From assembly GCF_900188485.1 (NCBI RefSeq), contig NZ_FZPH01000004.1, positions 129,304 to 193,303 of the forward strand: a DNA stretch of 64,000 nucleotides, in the 5' to 3' direction. Numbering within the stretch: the first letter of the stretch is position 1; every line of letters begins with the position of its first letter. Origin of the DNA: Asanoa hainanensis. Its GTDB lineage: Bacteria; Actinomycetota; Actinomycetes; Mycobacteriales; Micromonosporaceae. Both the position numbers and the translations under genes were made by a program. Positions 50,982-58,748 of this stretch are shown here, one piece after another. The notes under the pieces are model-generated. The model was not told where the DNA came from. It ran no database searches and worked only from the letters and a program-made list of their open reading frames with translations.

Positions 50982-51356
50982 TCAGCCCGCGACGAGCGTG
51001 AACTTCTCCCACGGTCCGATGGCGTCACGGTTGGCGATGAGGCTGGCCGCACCGCCGTTCTCCGCGACGACGTACTTGTTGTTGACGGTGGCCCGGAAGC
51101 TGACCGTCCCGTCGGAGTTGTTGACCCGGGCGAACGTCTCCCAGGACCCCGCCGACGCCCGGTTCGCGACCAGCGGGTTGGCGCCGGCGTTCTCCGCGCA
51201 GGCGAACATGTTGTTGGCCCGCGAACGCAATCCCACGTTGCCGCCGCCGAGGTCGACGACGTCGAACCGCTCGTTCCCGCCGATCGCCGTCGCGCTGGCG
51301 ATCAGCGGCGTGGTGCCCGCGGCCGTTACGTAGAGGTTGTTGGCGCCGGCCCGCAG
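50982..51356 (-). repeat. Fascin-like beta-trefoil module, copy 3
   Basis: 124 residues closing the GH95-like enzyme, with the same three-fold internal repeat as copies 1 and 2. Confidence 0.85.
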
Positions 51357-54125
51357 CGCGGTGCCGCCCGTCGGGTTGCTGCCCCCGCCGGTGAGGATCC
51401 GCAACGCGTCGATCATGCCCACCGAGGTCGTCTTGTTGACGATCCGGATCGTGTGCTGGCCGTTGGTCAGCCCGGTCCGGCTCCACACCACCTGTTGGAC
51501 CTGCCGCGCGCCACTCACGTTGAGGTTGACGTTGGCCTGGAACGTGCCGTCGAGGTAGACGTCGACGTTGCCCATGTCGCTGAACCGCTCGGACAGGTAC
51601 TCCACGCCCGTACCGGTGAACGTGTAGGACGCTTCCGCGTTGACGGTGTTGCTGTGGTGGGTGTCGTCGTTGTAGTCGCCGTACCCCCGGGCCGTGGTCA
51701 GGTGCCAGTTGGCGCCGTAGGTCAGGTCGGTGTTGTTGACCAGCCCGCCCTGCCCGGCCGGGCCGAGGCCCAGCGTCGACGCCGTCCCGGACAGCGACTT
51801 CGCGCCGTTGTTGACCGTGCCCGTCAGCGTCGTCGCGGAGTAGGACGTGAGCGGCTTGGCCACCCGCTCCACCACGTAGCTCGTGTTCGCCGCGGTCGCC
51901 CACGTCACCTCGGCCGCCGAGACCGTGGTGATGATGGCGTTGTCACTGGTGCGGCGGACCCGGATCTGCTCGGTCCCCCAGGGGTTGACCACCCGCGCCG
52001 GCTTGCCGTGCAGGCTGCGGACGCCGACGTACTTGGTCTCCGACGCCTCGCGCTCCGAGCTGACCAGGAAGCCGTCCTTGGCCAGCAGCGTGAACTTGCC
52101 GACGAACGCGGAGCCGGACGGGATCGCGGGGAACACCCGGATCTTGTCGTTGTACGACTGCATCAGCGACTCGTTCATCGCCGCGAGGTGGATGCCGATG
52201 TACTCGTACACCCCGTTGGTGTTGCTGGTCATGCCGTTGGGGTAGTTCTGGTACTTCTGGAGCATCGTCTTCATGCCGGCCTGCGCCTGCGGGCCGAGGC
52301 CGAGCCGGGCCGCGTGCACGTGGTCGTTGGCCCAGACGTTGCCATACGGGAACGGCCGCACGTTCCAGGTGTTGACCGACGTCTGCTGGTCGGGGAAGCC
52401 GATGCCGCTCTGGTCGTATGGCCAGACGAGCTCCAACGCCACGTTCTCGCCGTTGCGGATCTGGGCGCTCGGCGGGTCGTGCGGCAGATAGGCCCCGTTC
52501 GAGATCTGGTACGGCGCCAGGTTGTTGACGACGTCCTGCCAGCCGGCCCGCAGTCCACTGTCGAGCCCGAGCTGCGTGGACACCTGGATCGTCAACGGGA
52601 ACAGCAGCCGGATGGCGGCCAGGTCGGTGAGCGCGTTCTTCACGTCCCAGTACGTCTCGTGCGCGTTGGAGCTCGCCATGTAGTACTGGGCGCCATTGCG
52701 GGACAACCGGTTCTGGTAGAACCGCGCCGCGTCACGCATGAACGGGTAGACGACGTTCTGCAGGTACGCCGTGTCGTTCGTATACCTGTAATAGAGGTAC
52801 ATGTTGTAGGCGGCCTCGGTGCCCGTCGAGTACGTGTCGTTGACGAAGTCGCTGTTGATGGTGCCGCGGGCGTTGCCGTCCCAGCCCATCGTCTCGGGCA
52901 CCCACAGCGAGTCGGTGCCGTACCGCGTCTGCGTGTAGCTCTTTATCGCCGCGTAGTTGCGGGAGTAGAGGTTGTTGAACGTCCGCATCAGCTCGGTGTG
53001 GTTCGAGCTGTAGAACGAGTTGTAGACGTCCCGTTGGTTCCAGTACCAGTAGCCGTTGGACCACTTCGAGTTGTCCTGCGTGGCCCGGAAGTTGCCGTTG
53101 ATGAAGTGCAGCGGGTAGTTGCCGTAGCCGCCGGCCGCGATCATGTAGGTGAACAGGTAGTAGGCGTTCTCCAGGTAGTCGTTGTCGGCGCTGCCGCCGT
53201 ACTGCACGAACGACTTGGCCCAGAAGGCGTGCCACCAGTTCTTGTACGCGGTCAGCGTGCTGGCGTACCCGGTCGCCTTGACGGCGGCGAGCTGGTTCTT
53301 GGCCTGCTGCACCGAGTTCTGGCCGGGCGAGTTGACCCGGCTGGCCGCGGTGAACCAGATCGTGTAGCTCGACGTCGGCGTGATGTTCAGCCGCACCCGG
53401 GTGCCGTTGACGGCCTGCGAGGTGTAGGCGGCGCCCTCGACGGTCGCCGCGAACGTGTAGCCGAAGTTGTTGGGGTCGGCCTGGCCGCGGGACAGGCCCA
53501 CGCCGGTCGAGTCCGCGAACGTGCTCACGGTGCGCCAGGTGGTCAGGTTCGGCACGTCGGCGATGTTCTGGACGGTGTTCATGTCCCAGAGCGACAGGTC
53601 CAGGCCGATGCTCGTGACGCCGGGCCGCGAGTCCTCGACGTGGATGCCCATCACCTCGGAGTTGGGCGAGCCGAGCACCGTCACCGTGCGGTTGCTGTCG
53701 TACTTGGTGGTGAGCGTGCCGTCGTAGAGCGACAGCCGCTGCTGGAACGTGCTGTAGCCGGTGTCCATCTGCGGCGAGGTGAACAGGTTGAGGTTGCCGG
53801 CCGCGTACGTCGACTGCTGAGCCAGGTCCACACCGGACACCTGCGCGGTCAGCCCGTTCTGGTTCCACATCATCGCGCCGGTCCGGCCGTTGCCGACGGT
53901 CAGGCCGTGCAGTGGGTTGGTGTTGGGCCGGTTGTAGACGACGTCGTGCTTCGACAGGTAGCTCGCGTAGTCGACGTTGAGCGCTCCGGTGCCGGCGTTG
54001 TAGGCGGCGTCGGTGGGTGCAGCGAGGGCTGGACCCGGCCCGGTGATGACGAGGCCACCGGTCAGCACGAGGAGGAGCGCGCTGGCGCGCAGCATTGGTC
54101 GCCAGATCGGCGAACGCACCTTCAT
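50982..54125 (-). CDS. Secreted GH95-like six-hairpin glycosidase with beta-sandwich and fascin modules
   Basis: A 1047-residue secreted protein. After the signal peptide (LLLVLTGGLVITGPGPALA) comes an N-terminal beta-sandwich (LHGLTVGNGRTGAMMWNQNG, the opening typical of GH95 and relatives), then an (alpha/alpha)6 barrel (YWYWNQRDVYNSFYSSNHTE, WVPETMGWDGNARG, ASSNAHETYWDVKNALTDLA, NVALELVWPYDQSG), a C-terminal sandwich, a carbohydrate-binding-like domain (about 770-915, FSDMGNVDVYLDG) and a fascin trefoil. The canonical GH95 MNYWPAE motif is not exact, so substrate (alpha-L-fucoside, alpha-galactoside or other) is open. Neighbouring fucD favours fucose. Confidence 0.82.
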   Translation of the reverse strand: MKVRSPIWRPMLRASALLLVLTGGLVITGPGPALAAPTDAAYNAGTGALNVDYASYLSKHDVVYNRPNTNPLHGLTVGNGRTGAMMWNQNGLTAQVSGVDLAQQSTYAAGNLNLFTSPQMDTGYSTFQQRLSLYDGTLTTKYDSNRTVTVLGSPNSEVMGIHVEDSRPGVTSIGLDLSLWDMNTVQNIADVPNLTTWRTVSTFADSTGVGLSRGQADPNNFGYTFAATVEGAAYTSQAVNGTRVRLNITPTSSYTIWFTAASRVNSPGQNSVQQAKNQLAAVKATGYASTLTAYKNWWHAFWAKSFVQYGGSADNDYLENAYYLFTYMIAAGGYGNYPLHFINGNFRATQDNSKWSNGYWYWNQRDVYNSFYSSNHTELMRTFNNLYSRNYAAIKSYTQTRYGTDSLWVPETMGWDGNARGTINSDFVNDTYSTGTEAAYNMYLYYRYTNDTAYLQNVVYPFMRDAARFYQNRLSRNGAQYYMASSNAHETYWDVKNALTDLAAIRLLFPLTIQVSTQLGLDSGLRAGWQDVVNNLAPYQISNGAYLPHDPPSAQIRNGENVALELVWPYDQSGIGFPDQQTSVNTWNVRPFPYGNVWANDHVHAARLGLGPQAQAGMKTMLQKYQNYPNGMTSNTNGVYEYIGIHLAAMNESLMQSYNDKIRVFPAIPSGSAFVGKFTLLAKDGFLVSSEREASETKYVGVRSLHGKPARVVNPWGTEQIRVRRTSDNAIITTVSAAEVTWATAANTSYVVERVAKPLTSYSATTLTGTVNNGAKSLSGTASTLGLGPAGQGGLVNNTDLTYGANWHLTTARGYGDYNDDTHHSNTVNAEASYTFTGTGVEYLSERFSDMGNVDVYLDGTFQANVNLNVSGARQVQQVVWSRTGLTNGQHTIRIVNKTTSVGMIDALRILTGGGSNPTGGTALRAGANNLYVTAAGTTPLIASATAIGGNERFDVVDLGGGNVGLRSRANNMFACAENAGANPLVANRASAGSWETFARVNNSDGTVSFRATVNNKYVVAENGGAASLIANRDAIGPWEKFTLVAG

Positions 54126-54130
54126 CCGAC

Positions 54131-54149
54131 ACGATCCCTTCTAGATCGT
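54131..54149 (-). promoter_or_regulatory. Small hairpin holding the ribosome binding site of the GH95-like gene
   Basis: ACGATC and GATCGT pair around a 7-base loop containing AGAAGG, the only purine-rich site before the start at 54125. Folding could limit translation. Stem is short, so this is tentative. Confidence 0.3.
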
Positions 54150-54202
54150 TTCGGGCGGTGCCCATCCGCCGAAATGGGCATCGACCTTCATCTGTGACAA
54201 GG

Positions 54203-54290
54203 ATTTAACATTGGATGTCTTCGGCCGTCAATCCCCGAGCATCGATGTCTTTCCCGAGCGTTCTCCGCACCGAGGTCACGAGACATCGGA
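54203..54290 (-). promoter_or_regulatory. Promoter region of the secreted cluster with three ACATC elements
   Basis: On the minus strand TTGACG (54226-54231) and TTAAAT (54203-54208) are 17 bases apart. AAGACATCCA (54212-54221) lies in the spacer and AAGACATCGA (54242-54251) 30 bases upstream. A reverse copy, AGACATCGGA, is at 54281-54290. The elements resemble the arms of the fucD operator (ACATCCGAT, ACATCGGAT), suggesting a shared regulator. Confidence 0.55.
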
Positions 54291-54359
54291 GGTATGAGCA
54301 CCGGGCGGATTTAGGCACATAGCGTGCCGGACCTCCCAAGGGCCACTAACGTGGGTGGC

Positions 54360-55676
54360 ATGGCTCGTCCCAGGGTGGTCATCGTCGGCGGCGGCTTCGC
54401 CGGGTATCACGCAGCGCACAAGCTGGTCCGGCTCGCCCGGGGCCGGGCGGACATCACGCTGATCAACCCGACGGACTACCTGCTCTACGTGCCGTTGTTA
54501 CCCGAGGTCGCGGTCGGGGTGCTGGAGCCTCGGCAGATCGCGGTCTCGCTGACCCACAAGCTGCCCGGGGTCCGGCTCGTGCTCGGCGAGGCGAACGCGC
54601 TCGACCTGAAGGAAAACCGGGTGCACTACACCAACCCGGAGGGCGGCGAGGGGCACGTCAAGTACGACCGGCTGGTGATAGCGCTGGGCAGCGTCAACAA
54701 GCTGCTGCCGATCCCCGGCGTCGCCGACCACGCCCACGGCTTCCGGGGCGTGCCCGAGGCGCTGTTCCTGCACGACCACATGGTCCGCCAGCTCGAGATG
54801 GCCCTGACCGAGGCCGACCCCGGTGAGTGCACGGCCCGCTGCACCTTCGTGGTGGTCGGCGCCGGCTACACCGGCACCGAGGTGGCCGCCCACGGCGTGC
54901 AGTTCACCGACATGCTGGCCAAGCAGAAGAAGACCCCGATCAAGCCGCAGTGGATCCTGCTCGACCTCGCCAAGCGGGTGCTGCCGGAGCTCGACGAGCG
55001 GATGTCGAAGGACGCGCACCGGGTGCTCGAGGAGCGCGGCGTCGAGGTGCTGCTGGGCACCTCGGTGCAGGAGGCGCTGTTCGACGGCGTACGCCTGACC
55101 GACGGCCGTTACATCCCGACCCGTTCGCTGATCTGGTGCGTCGGTGTGCGCCCCGACCCGGTGGTCGAGGATCTGGGCCTGCCCACCGACAAGGGCCGCA
55201 TCGTGGTCGACGAGTTCCTCAACGTGCCCGGCCACCCGCGGGTCTACGCGATCGGCGACGCGGCCGCGGTGCCGGACCCGCAGCACCCGGGTCGGGCCAC
55301 CCCGATGACCGCCCAGCACGCGGTCCGGCACGGCAAGCAGGTCGCGGCCAACATCGCCGCGGAGTACGGGACCGGGAAGCGCAAGCCGTACCGGCACCGC
55401 GACCTGGGCTTCGTGGTCGACCTCGGCGGGCTCGCCGCGACCGCCAACCCGCTGGGCATCCACGTCTCGGGCCTGCCGGGCATGGTGGTGACGCGGGGCT
55501 ACCACCTGCTGTCGCTGCCCGGCAACCGGGTCCGGGTGGTCGGCGACTGGCTCCTGCACGCGCTGGGGCCCCGCCAGGCGGTGCAGCTCGGCCTGATCCG
55601 CGGCCCCGAGGTGCCGCTGAACAACGCGGCTCCGGAGCTGCCGGTCCGCCCGCCGACGCCGGCGCGCGCCCGCTAG
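54360..55676 (+). CDS. Type II NADH dehydrogenase-like FAD oxidoreductase
   Basis: A 438-residue flavoprotein. The FAD loop is VVIVGGGFAGYHAAHKLV, the NAD loop FVVVGAGYTGTEVAAH, and the second FAD site YAIGDAAAVPDP. NPTDYLLYVPLLPEVAVGVLEPRQI is the NDH-2 quinone-side segment. The amphipathic C-terminus (LPGNRVRVVGDWLLHAL) is where NDH-2 binds the membrane. ATG 54360 is 7 bases after TAACGT (leaderless); a GTG at 54324 is upstream of that box and unlikely. It probably passes electrons from NADH to menaquinone without proton pumping. It is convergent with prpE, overlapping by 4 bases. Confidence 0.88.
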   Translation: MARPRVVIVGGGFAGYHAAHKLVRLARGRADITLINPTDYLLYVPLLPEVAVGVLEPRQIAVSLTHKLPGVRLVLGEANALDLKENRVHYTNPEGGEGHVKYDRLVIALGSVNKLLPIPGVADHAHGFRGVPEALFLHDHMVRQLEMALTEADPGECTARCTFVVVGAGYTGTEVAAHGVQFTDMLAKQKKTPIKPQWILLDLAKRVLPELDERMSKDAHRVLEERGVEVLLGTSVQEALFDGVRLTDGRYIPTRSLIWCVGVRPDPVVEDLGLPTDKGRIVVDEFLNVPGHPRVYAIGDAAAVPDPQHPGRATPMTAQHAVRHGKQVAANIAAEYGTGKRKPYRHRDLGFVVDLGGLAATANPLGIHVSGLPGMVVTRGYHLLSLPGNRVRVVGDWLLHALGPRQAVQLGLIRGPEVPLNNAAPELPVRPPTPARAR

Positions 55677-57535
55677 GCCCGCAAGATCTCGCGTAGCGCG
55701 TCCAGCACCGCCGGGTCCTCGATCGTCGCCGGCACCGGCTCGTCGGCGCCGTCGGCCAGGCCGCGCATGGTCTTGCGGAGCACCTTGCCCGAGCGGGTCT
55801 TCGGCAGCGCGGCCACCACGTCGACCCGGCTCAGCGCGGCGATCCCGCCGATCCGCTCGCGCACCAGCGCCTTGAGCTCGGCGTCCAGGTCGTCGGCCGC
55901 CGCACCGGCTTTCAGCACCACCAGCGCCCGCGGCACCTGGCCCTTGAGCTGGTCGGCGACGCCGATCACGGCGCACTCCGCGACCGCCGCGTGCGCCGCC
56001 AGGACCTGCTCGATCGCGCCGGTGGACAGCCGGTGCCCGGCCACGTTGATGACGTCGTCGGTGCGGCCCATGACGAACAGGTAGCCGTCGTCGTCGACGT
56101 ACCCGCCGTCGCCGGTCAGGTAGTGGCCCGGGTGGGTGGTCAGGTAGGAGGCCACGTAGCGCTCGTCGTCCTGCCAGAGCGTCGGCAGCGTGCCGGGCGG
56201 CAGCGGGAGCTTGATCACGATCTGCCCCTCGCGCGCCGGCCGGCCGTCGTCGTCGACCACCCGCACGTCGTACCCGGGCATCGGCACCGTGGCCGAGCCG
56301 GGCCGCGGCTCGAGGGGTTCGAGGCCCATCGGGTTGGCGGCGACCGGCCAGCCCGTCTCGGTCTGCCACCAGTGGTCGACCACGGGGATGCCGAGCCGTT
56401 CCCGGGCCCACGCGTACGTGTCCGGGTCGAGCCGCTCCCCCGCCAGGAAGAGGTAGCGCAGCTCGCTCAGGTCGTAGCCGTCGAGCAGCGCGCCCGCCGG
56501 GTCGGCGCGGCGGATCGCCCGGAACGCGGTCGGCGCGGTGAACATCGTCTTGACCCGGTGCTCGGCGGCCACCCGCCAGAACGCGCCGGCGTCCGGGGTG
56601 CCGACCGGCTTGCCCTCGTAGAGCACCGAGGTGCAGCCGGCGAGCAGCGGCCCGTACACGATGTAGGAATGCCCGACGACCCATCCGATGTCTGAGGCGG
56701 TCCACATCGTCTCGCCCTGATGGGTGTCGTAGACGTGCCGCATGCTCCACCGCAGGGCCACCGCGTGGCCCCCGTTGTCGCGCACCACGCCCTTGGGCCG
56801 GGCGGTGGTGCCCGAGGTGTAGAGGATGTAGAGCGGGTCGGTGGCGGCCACCGGCACGCAGTCGACCGGCTCCGCCTCGCTGAGCGCGGCGTGCCAGTCG
56901 ACGTCGCGGCCGGGCCGCGCGGTGGCCCGCGCCTGGGGACGCTGGAGCAGCACCACGCTGGCCGGGGTGTGGGTGGCCAGGCCGAGCGCCTGCTCGACGA
57001 TCGGCAGGTATTCGATGACCCGCTTGACCTCGATGCCGCACGATGCCGTCACGAGGACCTTGGGCCGGGCGTGGTCGATCCGCGCGGCGAGCTCGCGCGG
57101 TGCGAAGCCGCCGAACACCACGGAATGCACCGCGCCGAGCCGGGCGCAGGCCAGCATGGCGACCACGGCCTCGGGGACCATCGGCAGGTAGATCACCACG
57201 CGGTCGCCGCGGTCGACACCGAGATGCCGGAGTACGCCGGCGAAGCGCGCGACCTGGTCCTGCAGCTCGCGGTAGGTCAGCGTGCGCCGGGTGTCGGTGA
57301 CCGGGCTGTCGTACTCGATGGCGGCCTGGTCCCCACGCCCCGCCCGGACATGCCGGTCGACCGCGTTGAAGCAGGTGTTCAGCACGCCGTCGGGGAACCA
57401 GCGGTAGAACGGCGCCGCGCTGTCGTCGAGCACGGTGGCCGGCCGGCGGTACCACTCGAGGTCGTGGGCGGCGGCCTTCCAGAAGGCGCTCGGGTCGGTG
57501 AGGCTCGTCCGGTACGCGTCGGCGTAGGCACCCAT
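55673..57535 (-). CDS. prpE: Propionyl-CoA synthetase (acyl-AMP ligase)
   Basis: A 620-residue acyl-CoA synthetase. The N-terminus (VLDDSAAPFYRWFPDGVLNTCFNAVDRHV) is typical of PrpE. The ATP loop reads YTSGTTARPKGVVRDNGGH, with Ala where many have Gly. WWQTETGWP, YLTGDGGYVDDDGYLFVMGRTDDVINVAGHR and the catalytic Lys in PKTRSGKVLRK follow. It converts propionate (perhaps acetate) to the CoA ester. The gene is alone on the minus strand between two plus-strand genes. Confidence 0.88.
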   Translation of the reverse strand: MGAYADAYRTSLTDPSAFWKAAAHDLEWYRRPATVLDDSAAPFYRWFPDGVLNTCFNAVDRHVRAGRGDQAAIEYDSPVTDTRRTLTYRELQDQVARFAGVLRHLGVDRGDRVVIYLPMVPEAVVAMLACARLGAVHSVVFGGFAPRELAARIDHARPKVLVTASCGIEVKRVIEYLPIVEQALGLATHTPASVVLLQRPQARATARPGRDVDWHAALSEAEPVDCVPVAATDPLYILYTSGTTARPKGVVRDNGGHAVALRWSMRHVYDTHQGETMWTASDIGWVVGHSYIVYGPLLAGCTSVLYEGKPVGTPDAGAFWRVAAEHRVKTMFTAPTAFRAIRRADPAGALLDGYDLSELRYLFLAGERLDPDTYAWARERLGIPVVDHWWQTETGWPVAANPMGLEPLEPRPGSATVPMPGYDVRVVDDDGRPAREGQIVIKLPLPPGTLPTLWQDDERYVASYLTTHPGHYLTGDGGYVDDDGYLFVMGRTDDVINVAGHRLSTGAIEQVLAAHAAVAECAVIGVADQLKGQVPRALVVLKAGAAADDLDAELKALVRERIGGIAALSRVDVVAALPKTRSGKVLRKTMRGLADGADEPVPATIEDPAVLDALREILRA

Positions 57536-57662
57536 CTAGCCATCATCCGGCCTGCACCGGGTTTGTGGATCCCTGTTACGGCTGGGAAATTCCTGTCTCG
57601 TGGGACGCGCCTTGCCCGTTTCTCGATGGGACACATATTCTCTATCGACAAACTAGGGAAAG

Positions 57663-58589
57663 GTGGTGGCGGCGGTGCGCAAGCTGGTCCTCCTGGCACT
57701 GGTCGGGCTCGGCGCCCAGCTCGTCGACGGCAGCCTGGGCATGGCCTACGGCGTCACGTCGACGACCCTCCTGCTCGCGATCGGCACAAACCCGGCCGCC
57801 GCGTCGGCCACCGTGCACCTGGCCGAGATCGGCACCACGCTGGTCTCGGGTGCTTCCCACTGGCGGTTCGGCAACGTCGACTGGAAGGTCGTCGCCAAGA
57901 TCGGCATCCCGGGCGCGGTCGGCGCCTTCGCCGGCGCGACGTTCCTGTCGAACCTGTCGACCGAGACCGCCGCCCCCGTCATGTCGCTGATCCTGCTCGC
58001 GCTGGGTCTTTACATCCTGACCCGGTTCACCGTCTCCGGCCTGCCCAAGGGCAACCTCGGCAAGCCGCTGCGCAAGCGGTTCCTCACCCCGCTCGGCCTC
58101 GTCGCGGGCTTCGTCGACTCGACCGGCGGCGGTGGCTGGGGCCCGGTCGGCACGCCGGCGATCCTGGCCAGCGGCCGGCTCGAGCCGCGCAAGACGATCG
58201 GCTCGATCGACACCAGCGAGTTCCTGGTCGCGATCGCCGCCAGCATCGGCTTCATCGTCGGCATCGGCTCGGAGCAGATCAACTTCGCCTGGGTCGGCGC
58301 CCTGCTGGCCGGCGGCGTGATCGCCGCGCCGATCGCCGCCTGGCTGGTCCGGCACGTGCCGCCACGGGTGCTCGGCTCCGCGGTCGGTGGCGTGATCATC
58401 CTGACCAACGTGCGGACGCTGCTGCGCAGCGACTGGATCGACGCCTCGGACGGCGTCCGCTACACCGTCTACGCGGTCATCTGGGCGGCCTGGGCGGCCG
58501 CCGTGGCCTATTCGGTGCGCGCTCACCTGGCCGCCAACCGCGAGCTCGCCGCCACCGAGGAGCCGGCCGCCGAGCCGGCCCGGGTCTGA
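57663..58589 (+). CDS. TauE/SafE-family sulfite/anion exporter
   Basis: A 308-residue membrane protein with about eight helices in two inverted halves. Each half begins with the family motif: LVGLGAQLVDGSLGMAYGV and LGLVAGFVDSTGGGGWGPVG. Start GTG 57663 follows GGGAAAGG; GTG 57675 is possible. Members export sulfite, sulfoacetate or related anions. No sulfur-metabolism gene is adjacent, so the substrate is unassigned. Confidence 0.88.
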   Translation: MVAAVRKLVLLALVGLGAQLVDGSLGMAYGVTSTTLLLAIGTNPAAASATVHLAEIGTTLVSGASHWRFGNVDWKVVAKIGIPGAVGAFAGATFLSNLSTETAAPVMSLILLALGLYILTRFTVSGLPKGNLGKPLRKRFLTPLGLVAGFVDSTGGGGWGPVGTPAILASGRLEPRKTIGSIDTSEFLVAIAASIGFIVGIGSEQINFAWVGALLAGGVIAAPIAAWLVRHVPPRVLGSAVGGVIILTNVRTLLRSDWIDASDGVRYTVYAVIWAAWAAAVAYSVRAHLAANRELAATEEPAAEPARV

Positions 58590-58600
58590 ACCGTCGCGCC

Positions 58601-58640
58601 AGGCCCGCGCGGACGCCTTCACGGCGACCCGCGCGGGCCT
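58601..58640 (+). terminator. Two-tier hairpin after the TauE gene
   Basis: AGGCCCGCGCGG pairs with CCGCGCGGGCCT (12 bp), and the loop folds again (CGCC/GGCG). It starts 12 bases after the stop and has no U-tract. The rest of the gap to 58749 repeats CCCGCGCGGGCCTGAA-like words but no gene. Confidence 0.65.
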
Positions 58641-58748
58641 GAACCCTTGCCGCCACCCGCGCAGATCCCCCACCTTCACCGCGATCCCCGCCCGGCCTGA
58701 ATCCCGCTGCCGTCGCCCACGCGGGCTCGGTGGCGTTGTGCCGGGTGG

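Noticed and set aside
50925-54197. A 1090-residue plus-strand frame antisense to the GH95-like gene
   Set aside because: Arg/Val/Asp-rich composition without any domain, and the opposite strand carries a clear secreted enzyme. Antisense open frames are common at this GC content.
54324-54359. GTG 54324 as start of the NADH-dehydrogenase-like gene
   Set aside because: It lies upstream of the TAACGT -10 box, adds residues not seen before the FAD loop in the family, and has no binding site.
54498-57455. A 985-residue minus-strand frame across the oxidoreductase and prpE
   Set aside because: It is an off-frame shadow of prpE followed by antisense of the oxidoreductase; both real genes have complete motifs in other frames.
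35915-57535. PQQ biosynthesis genes expected with PQQ enzymes
   Set aside because: I looked for PqqA-E-like proteins near the dehydrogenases and saw none, so cofactor supply is not explained by this window.
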